From positions 1 through 5,299 of the forward strand of contig JANXOO010000867.1 in the NCBI GenBank assembly GCA_025353525.1: a DNA stretch of 5,299 nt. Reading direction: 5' to 3'. Under the pieces are notes generated by a model. The model made no database searches. It saw nothing but the letters and a program-made list of their open reading frames with translations, and was not told the DNA's origin. The stretch comes from Schlesneria sp. GTDB taxonomy: Bacteria; Planctomycetota; Planctomycetia; Planctomycetales; Planctomycetaceae. Shown here one piece after another: positions 1-5,299 of this stretch (position 1 is its first letter; every line of letters begins with the position of its first letter). A program made the position numbers and the translations under genes.

Positions 1-394
1 GCCAATTGACCAGGTGAAACGTAGCTTCTGATATCGATGCCGACTTGGCATGCAACTGAATAGGCGACTTCGTTGGAACAAAGATGGTCTGTTCGGCTGA
101 TCGCCTTTTGATGAACGCGTCGAACGATGTTCCAAACTCAGGAAGTTCTATTTTAAAAATGTCAGCCTGCCCGAAAGATGCGAAATATCTTGAAAGGCTA
201 CGATCTGCAGAATTCACCTCTATCCGCAGCGACGGTCTCGGCACGAGGCGAAGGTACATTTTTGCGATCGCTTTTTCAGCTGACGTATTCGAATTGTGAA
301 CGACGACTTCAAGTTCGCCGTAGTCGATCATCGTTGTTGATTCGGACGTCGTGAAAATCGCCTTAACCGGCGGGCAATCAAATATCTCACCCAT
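1..394 (-). CDS. Hypothetical protein, N-terminal 131 residues (3' end beyond window)
   Basis: I do not recognise this protein. An open frame starts at ATG 394-392 and continues without a stop to the left edge, giving 131 codons of an unfinished gene. The start is supported by an AGGAA Shine-Dalgarno seven bases upstream and by an in-frame TAA a few codons before it. The protein begins MGEIFDCPPVKA. It alternates short hydrophobic, probably beta-strand segments (ELEVVVHN near 27-34, KMYLRLVP near 45-52, LRIEV near 56-60) with polar stretches, and ends at the edge with TFHLVNW. There is no signal peptide or membrane segment, so it is probably cytoplasmic. It lies 128 bp downstream of hsdR on the same strand and could be the last gene of the restriction operon or an independent accessory gene. 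The plus-strand ORF over the same bases (84-299) has no comparable support. The frame is fairly certain; the function is unknown. Confidence 0.72.
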   Translation of the reverse strand, partial: MGEIFDCPPVKAIFTTSESTTMIDYGELEVVVHNSNTSAEKAIAKMYLRLVPRPSLRIEVNSADRSLSRYFASFGQADIFKIELPEFGTSFDAFIKRRSAEQTIFVPTKSPIQLHAKSASISEATFHLVNW

Positions 395-522
395 TTCTAA
401 TTCCTGTCTTTAGGGTCGGTTTCTTCGCTCAAGAACCACCGAAGACGTTACCACCCATCCAGTCAAGCATTGTTGCGTGTTCCGAAAAGGAGACGATCCA
501 ATCAGTCAAATGAGTTCGAGTC
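395..522. other. Intergenic gap between hsdR and the left-edge gene
   Basis: 128 bp with no convincing gene and no stem-loop plus T-run that would make a clear terminator. On the minus strand the heptamer TTGACTG occurs twice, at 509-503 and 466-460. Each copy resembles a -35 box, but the sequence 17 bases further on (TTCGGA, TTCGGT) is a poor -10 box. A 26-codon frame (TTG 509 to TGA 429) crosses the gap without a Shine-Dalgarno. The left-edge gene could have its own promoter here or be read through from hsdR. Confidence 0.5.
401..405 (-). promoter_or_regulatory. Ribosome binding site of the left-edge gene
   Basis: AGGAA on the minus strand, with seven bases between AGGA and the ATG at 394. 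It is the best Shine-Dalgarno match near this start and decides the start codon of the partial gene, which has no stop inside the window to define it. Confidence 0.6.
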
Positions 523-2931
523 TTAATACAGATACTTCTGAAACCCGGTGAACGTATTCCTGATCTGATCGGCCGGTCCCAGATCTGCAACGGCATCGCT
601 GACGGAATTGTTGTATTTGAGCCGCAGCAACGGCGCTACGTTGTTCTGGTCGAGTTCCCCAACTCCCACCTTCACGTATTGGGCGAGCACAAATTCGAGG
701 AATGCCTGTTGCTTGTCATCAAACCGGGTTTGAATTTCGAGCTTTGCCCGCATCGCCCGCTCTTCACGAGTTAATGGAGCGAGAGCAAACGCCACGTACC
801 CGAGTACATCAAACAGGTCGCTTTTCTCGGCATCGATGATCCGTTGCATCTCGATCATTTGTTCCTCGCCAAATCCCTTTTCCGCCAGACCGTCGAGCAA
901 CTTCGCCCTTGTCGCTGGATCGCTCCAGAGCGTTCGAAGTTCCGCTTCATCCTTGAAGAAGTCAGGAAACTTGCCGAACAGGGCGTCGAGAAATTGTTGC
1001 GCCGACATCGGTGTACCATCTGGATGCCAGAAACTTGTCGCCATGGTGTGTTGTATTAACCGAGCTTTCCCGTCGGCGAGTTGAACTTTGACCATCACCC
1101 GTTTCGGACACTCGCACGGCTTTTGGTGGCAGACGGGACAAGGTCCCCGTTCGCATTCGCACGGTCTTTTACCACAAACGTTGCACGGCTTTGGTAGTTC
1201 ATTCACGCATTCGCACGGAGATGAGTTACATTTCTCACAAACGCATTCGCAGGGGTTCTTGCCACATTTCGTGCAGGGTTCTTCATCGAGCGGATCGCCG
1301 TCCCATTCCGGGTCTTTGAAATGCTTGTACGCTTCAACAAAATCATAAATTGTGAAGTAGTCTTTTCCTTCGAACAATCGCGTTCCACGGCCGACGATCT
1401 GTTTGAACTCGATGATCGAATTGATCGGACGCATCAACACGATGTTCCGAACATTTCGGGCGTCCACGCCGGTTGAAAGTTTCTGGGATGTCGTCAGGAT
1501 CGTCGGGACACTTTTTTCGTTGTCTTGAAAGCTGCGCAAATACTGATCGCCCAATTCGCCGTCATCGGCTGTGACTCGAACGCAGTAGTTCGGCTCGGTG
1601 CTCGTTTTCAACTGGTTGATAAGATCACGAACAAGCAGGGCGTGTTGTTGAGTCGCGCAAAAGATCAAGGTTTTCTGTCGCTGGTCGATTGTCTCCATGA
1701 TCAGCTTGACTCGATGCGACTCCCGTTCATTGATTTGGATCAGCTTATTGAAATCCTTTTCGACGTACTCTTTTTCTTCTTCAACTTCGCCTTGAAGGAC
1801 TTTGTCGTCCGGCGTGTAGATGTATTTGTCTTTCGTCGTCGTAATCTGGCGAACTTTGAACGGCGTCAGGAACCCGTCGTTGATGCCGTCCTTCAGCGAA
1901 TAGACATAAACCGGCTTCCCAAAGTATTCATACGTGTTGACGTTGATTTTGTGTTTCGGCGTCGCGGTCAGACCGAGTTGAACGGCCGGTGCGAAGTAGT
2001 CGAGGATTCCTCGCCACGTACTTTCGTCGTTCGCCCCGCCCCGATGGCATTCGTCAATGATGATGAAATCGAAGAAGTCGGGCGGGTATTCGCCGAAGTA
2101 GGGCGACGGTTTTCCATCCTTGGGTGGACCGGACAGGAACGTCTGAAAGATCGTGAAGAACAGGTTTCCGTTCTTCGGGACGCGGCCCTTTTTACGGATA
2201 CTTTCCGGCTCAATCCGCACCATTGCATCTTCGGGGAAAGCCGAGAACGAGTTGTAGGCTTGATTGGCGAGGACGTTTCGATCGGCGAGAAACAGGATTC
2301 GTGGGCGGCGATCGGATTCCCGGCTGAGACTCCAGCGGCTTTGAAACAGTTTCCAGGCGATTTGAAACGCGATGAACGTCTTCCCCGTCCCCGTGGCGAG
2401 CGTGAGCAGAATCCGTTGTTTCTCGGCAGCGATCGCTTCGGTCACTCGTTCGACAGCGATGTCTTGATAATAGCGGCTTTGGTAATAGCCCCCTTTCGTC
2501 TCAAACGGGACTGCGGCGAAACGATCCCGCCAAACATTTTGCTGGGCGAACGTCAAATTCCAGAGTTCATCGGGCGTCGGATAACGGGTGACATCCCCTT
2601 CCGTTCCGGCTTTCATGTCGATGCCGTAGATCAATTGCCCATTCGTGGCATAGGTAAAACGGATCGCCATTTTCTCCGCATAGTTCTTGGCTTGTGCGAC
2701 CCCCTCGGTATGAGCTTCATCCCATGCCTTGGCTTCGACGATGCCAAGTTTCGTGTTTCGATATTCGAGAACGTAGTCACATTTGAGTTTCTTCGCCCGT
2801 CGCCCAAACCCTTCGAGGCGTCCCATCGTGATTTCATACTCACGCCGGATGCGACTCCCTTCGACGACGCCCCAGCCAGCAGCTTTCAGCGCGGGGTCGA
2901 TATGATCAGCACGGGTTTCCGCTTCGTTCAT
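523..2931 (-). CDS. hsdR: Type I restriction enzyme R subunit (EcoEI-like, Type IB)
   Basis: This 802-residue protein is the motor and nuclease subunit of a Type I restriction enzyme. With HsdM and HsdS it translocates DNA using ATP and cuts it far from an unmethylated site. The N-terminal nuclease domain (about 1-130) shows the PD-(D/E)xK residues D52 and E66-A-K68. The SF2 helicase motor (about 150-540) shows Walker A ATGTGKT (179-185), a DECH box (293-296), motif III LTATP (321-325), motif V region TGVDARN (487-493) and motif VI QIVGRGTRL (511-519). Residues 553-608 are an unusual Cys-rich block. From about 625 to the end it matches the EcoEI R C-terminal domain, ending GFQKYLY. Length and both ends fit the intact family. 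The ATG at 2931 has a weak GAGA Shine-Dalgarno eight bases upstream. It follows the RelA/SpoT gene by 40 bp, which suggests one transcript. No frameshift or missing catalytic residue is seen, so it should be active. Confidence in the family is very high. Confidence 0.97.
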   Translation of the reverse strand: MNEAETRADHIDPALKAAGWGVVEGSRIRREYEITMGRLEGFGRRAKKLKCDYVLEYRNTKLGIVEAKAWDEAHTEGVAQAKNYAEKMAIRFTYATNGQLIYGIDMKAGTEGDVTRYPTPDELWNLTFAQQNVWRDRFAAVPFETKGGYYQSRYYQDIAVERVTEAIAAEKQRILLTLATGTGKTFIAFQIAWKLFQSRWSLSRESDRRPRILFLADRNVLANQAYNSFSAFPEDAMVRIEPESIRKKGRVPKNGNLFFTIFQTFLSGPPKDGKPSPYFGEYPPDFFDFIIIDECHRGGANDESTWRGILDYFAPAVQLGLTATPKHKINVNTYEYFGKPVYVYSLKDGINDGFLTPFKVRQITTTKDKYIYTPDDKVLQGEVEEEKEYVEKDFNKLIQINERESHRVKLIMETIDQRQKTLIFCATQQHALLVRDLINQLKTSTEPNYCVRVTADDGELGDQYLRSFQDNEKSVPTILTTSQKLSTGVDARNVRNIVLMRPINSIIEFKQIVGRGTRLFEGKDYFTIYDFVEAYKHFKDPEWDGDPLDEEPCTKCGKNPCECVCEKCNSSPCECVNELPKPCNVCGKRPCECERGPCPVCHQKPCECPKRVMVKVQLADGKARLIQHTMATSFWHPDGTPMSAQQFLDALFGKFPDFFKDEAELRTLWSDPATRAKLLDGLAEKGFGEEQMIEMQRIIDAEKSDLFDVLGYVAFALAPLTREERAMRAKLEIQTRFDDKQQAFLEFVLAQYVKVGVGELDQNNVAPLLRLKYNNSVSDAVADLGPADQIRNTFTGFQKYLY
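1108..1275 (-). repeat. Four Cys-rich tandem repeats inside hsdR
   Basis: Residues 553-608 of HsdR hold four copies of C-x2-C-x4-C-x-C: CTKCGKNPCEC, CEKCNSSPCEC, CNVCGKRPCEC and CPVCHQKPCEC. That is 16 cysteines in 56 residues, and every copy ends in PCEC. The first cysteines lie at 553, 565, 583 and 598, so units are 12 to 18 residues apart with variable linkers. At DNA level the plus strand shows repeated TCGCACGG and CATTCGCA words. The spacing suggests four small metal sites, probably zinc, between the helicase motor and the C-terminal domain. Metal binding is inferred. Confidence 0.85.
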
Positions 2932-2971
2932 GGCGCAATTCTCGTTTTGGCAACAAGCCGATGGAGTGTCG

Positions 2972-4024
2972 TTATGTGCGTAACTCTTGAAGCTGCTTCA
3001 GCACAGAGAGGAATCGTGGCGCCCGTCCAATTCCCCAACCGGCAGGGAAGAGCGTTTTCAACTTCGCGGCGAGATTTGTGTCGCTCAGCAGCAAGACGAG
3101 AAGTTGGTCAGAACTAAGTGCGTCGATTTCCAATTGGGTACGAAGGTCCGGATTGACTTTCGCCGCCAACTTCTCTGCGATTGCTTTTCCTTTTTGAGCG
3201 GTATCGTCCTGCCAGTTAAGAGAAGTCTTAATACTATTCAACGAATCCAAGCCCAGTTTTTTGCAAGCCATGTAAAGTTGTCCCGCATTGGCAGCGAAGT
3301 TCGGTGCATCGGGGAAGAGTTCTCGCACCCTTGCCACAAAATCATACTCGTCATCGAATTCGGCCGTGTTCTGCTTCTGCCGTGCTTCAACGGCGTCTAA
3401 AGTCTCCGTGTTAACGGTGTCGCCGGTATCCATAAGCCTTCCAAGGATATTTAATAGCCCGTCTTCGTGCTTTGCCAATTTTCCCGCTAACGGCTTGTAG
3501 CGGAGGTCGTGCTCAATCTCGTTGTAAACGTGAGCGAGTAGACTGCAAACTTGAATCTCGCATCCGACACCTTTGAGATTCTCGTAGCGGCCGACCAGAT
3601 CCTCGTCCTTGATCTGCACCATGCAGTGTGTCGCCCGATAGAACTCCTTATCCTTAACAACCGATTCCACGGAGCCGTCCATTGCAAACCCTCCAAATCG
3701 CTTCTGCACCAAGGTGACGATTTTCGGTCGATCGGTCTCGACGTAGGCTGTGATTCGCGCGCCCGAAAGATCCTTCAAGACGTTGAAAACACTATTCTCA
3801 TCCGTATAATCGGTGGCGTGGTCGCCGTTCGCCATCTGCTTTTGCAATTTGAGACGAAGCCGTTCAGGGTTTTTCGGTCGCCATTGGACCGAACCGCGAA
3901 TAACGTTTTCTTCGAGAATCTTTTGGCATGCATCGCCAATGAACTCGGAGAGCTTTGTGTACCGGTCAAACTCACGTCTGTAGCGTTCCACTGCTTTTTC
4001 TATCATGTCAGCGGTCAATGCCAT
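2972..4024 (-). CDS. RelA/SpoT-domain nucleotide pyrophosphotransferase, candidate toxSAS-like effector
   Basis: This 350-residue protein carries a RelA/SpoT synthetase fold in about residues 10-180, with no HD hydrolase domain before it and no TGS or ACT domains after it. Recognisable motifs are a basic nucleotide-binding segment WRPKNPERLRLKL (48-60, compare RxKS in alarmone synthetases), DLSGAR (85-90), FYRATH (128-133, compare GYRSLH) with a Tyr that would stack on the acceptor base, and CEIQV (155-159) with the catalytic Glu at 156, followed by NEIEHDLRYK (168-177). Family enzymes move pyrophosphate from ATP to GTP or GDP, making (p)ppGpp. Toxic relatives make (pp)pApp or pyrophosphorylate the tRNA CCA end. 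Residues 181-350 are mostly helical and I do not recognise them. The ATG at 4024 has GGAGA nine bases upstream. It lies 45 bp after hsdS and 40 bp before hsdR, so it is probably co-expressed with them. Domain assignment is strong; substrate and any role in defence are inferred. Confidence 0.88.
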   Translation of the reverse strand: MALTADMIEKAVERYRREFDRYTKLSEFIGDACQKILEENVIRGSVQWRPKNPERLRLKLQKQMANGDHATDYTDENSVFNVLKDLSGARITAYVETDRPKIVTLVQKRFGGFAMDGSVESVVKDKEFYRATHCMVQIKDEDLVGRYENLKGVGCEIQVCSLLAHVYNEIEHDLRYKPLAGKLAKHEDGLLNILGRLMDTGDTVNTETLDAVEARQKQNTAEFDDEYDFVARVRELFPDAPNFAANAGQLYMACKKLGLDSLNSIKTSLNWQDDTAQKGKAIAEKLAAKVNPDLRTQLEIDALSSDQLLVLLLSDTNLAAKLKTLFPAGWGIGRAPRFLSVLKQLQELRT

Positions 4025-4033
4025 TGGTTGATG

Positions 4034-4038
4034 TCTCC
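4034..4038 (-). promoter_or_regulatory. Ribosome binding site of the RelA/SpoT-domain gene
   Basis: GGAGA on the minus strand, nine bases from the ATG at 4024. It lies in the 45 bp gap after the hsdS stop and favours this ATG over the second in-frame Met at codon 7. The gene therefore has its own translation signal rather than relying on coupling to hsdS. Confidence 0.6.
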
Positions 4039-4069
4039 GTTGTTCAAAGTAGTTCGATCAATCTCGTGG

Positions 4070-5299
4070 TTACAATTGTTGACCGCTAAATGCTCGGTGT
4101 AAAACGGACTTTTTTAACTCGTCGAGCGCGGCAAGCTTGCGCTGGTAGAGTGATTCGAGGCGTTGGGTTTCGTTTCGAAGGTCTTTAAGCGTGGCAACAA
4201 TCGTCCGTTGCTCTGAAATCAAAATTGGAAACGCGACGACAACTTCTCCGATTTTCGTTGGCGAGGTGTGCCGTACTTTCACTCCCGATGCACTCTTGTG
4301 GATCTTCTTCCGAACGGATTGCGTGTTGAATACGTGGAAGAAAAACTCATTGGTCCACGGGGCGTCAAATTTCTTCGTAACAAGACCGAGCCGTTGGTTG
4401 TGAAGAAACTTTTCCGATGGAGGAACGAGAATCGGACTTCCAAGCAGTCCCGCAGCTTGTTCCGTCATCGCCACCAACAAATCGCCTTCGCCTAACACAA
4501 AGTCTTTTGGGATTTCGCCTGTATAATACTTCTGCTTGTCGCCTCGGTCGCGATAGCCTCCTGACTCATTGAAATTACCTGGTGTCAAAAGAATGTAATC
4601 ACCATCAGACGCAAAGAATTCACTCTTGAAGGCGAAACCATGCTTGATGTTGCACAACTCCGATAGCGGCTTCTCTACCCACCCTTCGCCTCGCCGATTG
4701 AAGATGGTTTGTAGATGGCTTTCAAACAGAGCGAGGGCGTTTTTGAGGTTCTTTTCGGCGTTGGCGTTGGCGGTGGCGATCCCCTCAAACGCTTCGTCCA
4801 GAATCGCGACAATCCGCCTCTGCTCGGTGAGCGGGGGAAGGTTGAAAAGAAATTCAAAAAGATGGGCGCGATTGACTTTCGGCATACCAGCCCGAGCCGA
4901 GCCGGTGATTGCGTATTCCGTAAACGATGGTGTCAACAGAAGGTGGAAGAGATAATCGCGGTTAACTACCCCGTCGATCGGCAAAAGCGGGTAAATGTCG
5001 GCACTGCACAACCCTACGAAATCAGGGCGTGCAACCTTCATAAGGTAAGGACGAATTTTACTGTAGAGGACCATCCTTTCGTCGAAGAGAAACTTCCCCG
5101 ATTTCAGCCCGACTTGTGCTGCTGTCTTCAGGTCGAGCAAGTTTCCGTTCATTGATTCAATGTTTGCTCCGCCAACGTGAAACATCGAGTGATGTTGCAT
5201 CTCTCGGGGGTCAATGAGCGCGGAGGATATACCGCAGACATCGCCCAATCGAACCTTGTGATCAAAGAATATTTGATGCTGTGCGAGGCGATGCAAAAG
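4070..5299 (-). CDS. hsdS: Type I restriction-modification specificity subunit, nearly complete (5' end beyond window)
   Basis: HsdS reads the two halves of the target site and docks HsdM and HsdR. The order is the usual one: target-recognition domain 1 (about 15-152, opening KVRLGDVC and containing VLYSKIRPYL), central conserved helix (about 153-200, LPPLTEQRRIVAILD), target-recognition domain 2 (about 205-355, with IKHGFAFKSEFF, YILLTPGNF, LLVAMTEQAAGLLGS and FLHNQRLGLV), and distal conserved helix (about 356-404, ISEQRTIVATL). Residues are numbered from TTG 5296. The frame is open to the right edge, where a further Leu codon precedes that TTG. The true start is either this TTG or, more likely, a codon just outside, since LGDV normally lies near residue 10 to 20 in the family. 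About 400 residues is a normal full length, so few are missing. No frameshift is seen. hsdM should lie immediately upstream. The recognised DNA sequence cannot be read from the protein alone. Confidence 0.96.
   Translation of the reverse strand, partial: LLHRLAQHQIFFDHKVRLGDVCGISSALIDPREMQHHSMFHVGGANIESMNGNLLDLKTAAQVGLKSGKFLFDERMVLYSKIRPYLMKVARPDFVGLCSADIYPLLPIDGVVNRDYLFHLLLTPSFTEYAITGSARAGMPKVNRAHLFEFLFNLPPLTEQRRIVAILDEAFEGIATANANAEKNLKNALALFESHLQTIFNRRGEGWVEKPLSELCNIKHGFAFKSEFFASDGDYILLTPGNFNESGGYRDRGDKQKYYTGEIPKDFVLGEGDLLVAMTEQAAGLLGSPILVPPSEKFLHNQRLGLVTKKFDAPWTNEFFFHVFNTQSVRKKIHKSASGVKVRHTSPTKIGEVVVAFPILISEQRTIVATLKDLRNETQRLESLYQRKLAALDELKKSVLHRAFSGQQL
4085..4231 (-). repeat. hsdS: HsdS distal conserved helical region (repeat copy 2)
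   Basis: Residues about 356-404 of HsdS, with core ISEQRTIVATL and a Lys/Leu-rich helix ending in SVLHRAFSGQQL. It is the protein-level counterpart of the central region. The two copies are diverged at DNA level, so recombination between them is not suggested. Confidence 0.8.
4697..4840 (-). repeat. hsdS: HsdS central conserved helical region (repeat copy 1)
   Basis: Residues about 153-200 of HsdS, opening LPPLTEQRRIVAILD and running into a long helix up to TIFNRR. It matches the distal region at 4085-4231 in the TEQRxIVAxL / SEQRxIVAxL core and in the helix that follows. In HsdS proteins these two helices pack as an antiparallel coiled coil that sets the spacing between the two half-sites. 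Confidence 0.8.

Noticed and set aside
84..299. 71-codon plus-strand open frame over the left-edge gene
   Set aside because: The minus-strand frame over the same bases is longer, has a proper Shine-Dalgarno and runs in the direction of all neighbours. The plus-strand frame shows no family features.
421..445. Inverted repeat CTTCG / CGAAG in the gap after hsdR as a terminator
   Set aside because: The stem is only about five base pairs with a long loop and no T-run on either strand.
1088..1348. His/Ser/Gly-rich plus-strand open frame with HSHG repeats
   Set aside because: The repeats are the antisense image of the Cys-rich block of HsdR and are explained by it.
1525..3117. 530-codon open frame on the plus strand
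   Set aside because: It lies antisense to hsdR and the end of the RelA/SpoT gene. Its translation has no recognisable domain, and hsdR has full-length family motifs. It is a shadow produced by hsdR codon bias.
3551..4102. 183-codon plus-strand open frame
   Set aside because: Antisense to the RelA/SpoT gene and the hsdS end, with no motif support. The minus-strand gene has clear synthetase motifs.
4107..4112. Run of six T (six A in hsdS sense) near the end of hsdS as a possible phase-variation tract
   Set aside because: Six identical bases is too short to be a convincing slippage site, and the reading frame is intact through it.
4085..4840. HsdS conserved repeats as a site for domain-shuffling inversion
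   Set aside because: The two copies are similar only at protein level, and no inverted DNA repeats or recombinase gene were seen in the window.

Overview
The window holds most of a Type I restriction-modification locus, with every supported gene on the minus strand. Transcription therefore runs from right to left: hsdS (right edge, 5' end cut off), then a gene for a RelA/SpoT-domain nucleotide pyrophosphotransferase, then hsdR, then the first part of a protein I do not recognise (left edge, 3' end cut off). The methyltransferase gene hsdM is not in the window. It would be expected just beyond the right edge, upstream of hsdS.

Layout: 4070-5299 encodes HsdS, with two target-recognition domains and two helical conserved repeats. 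After 45 bp comes the RelA/SpoT-domain gene (2972-4024), which has a Shine-Dalgarno sequence. After 40 bp comes hsdR (523-2931), which matches the EcoEI/EcoAI-like (Type IB) R subunit from end to end and carries an unusual block of four CxxC-x4-CxC cysteine repeats between its motor and its C-terminal domain. After 128 bp without a convincing gene comes the start of an unrecognised protein (1-394). Short same-strand gaps and the lack of an obvious terminator suggest that hsdS, the RelA/SpoT gene and hsdR are co-transcribed.

How the genes may work together: HsdS chooses the DNA site, HsdM (outside the window) methylates it, and HsdR translocates and cuts unmodified DNA. The RelA/SpoT protein has no known role in restriction. 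Its place between hsdS and hsdR is the place held by prrC in the E. coli prr locus (hsdM-hsdS-prrC-hsdR), where the restriction complex keeps a tRNA-cutting toxin silent until a phage disables restriction. The most interesting reading of this window is that an alarmone synthetase or tRNA-pyrophosphorylating toxSAS-like enzyme plays the same back-up role here. That reading is inference from domain and position.

Organism: a bacterium with moderate GC content. The EcoEI-type HsdR is widespread in environmental bacteria. The general look would fit a planctomycete or another environmental Gram-negative, but nothing here fixes the taxonomy. No tRNA, rRNA, CRISPR array, transposase or integrase was seen.
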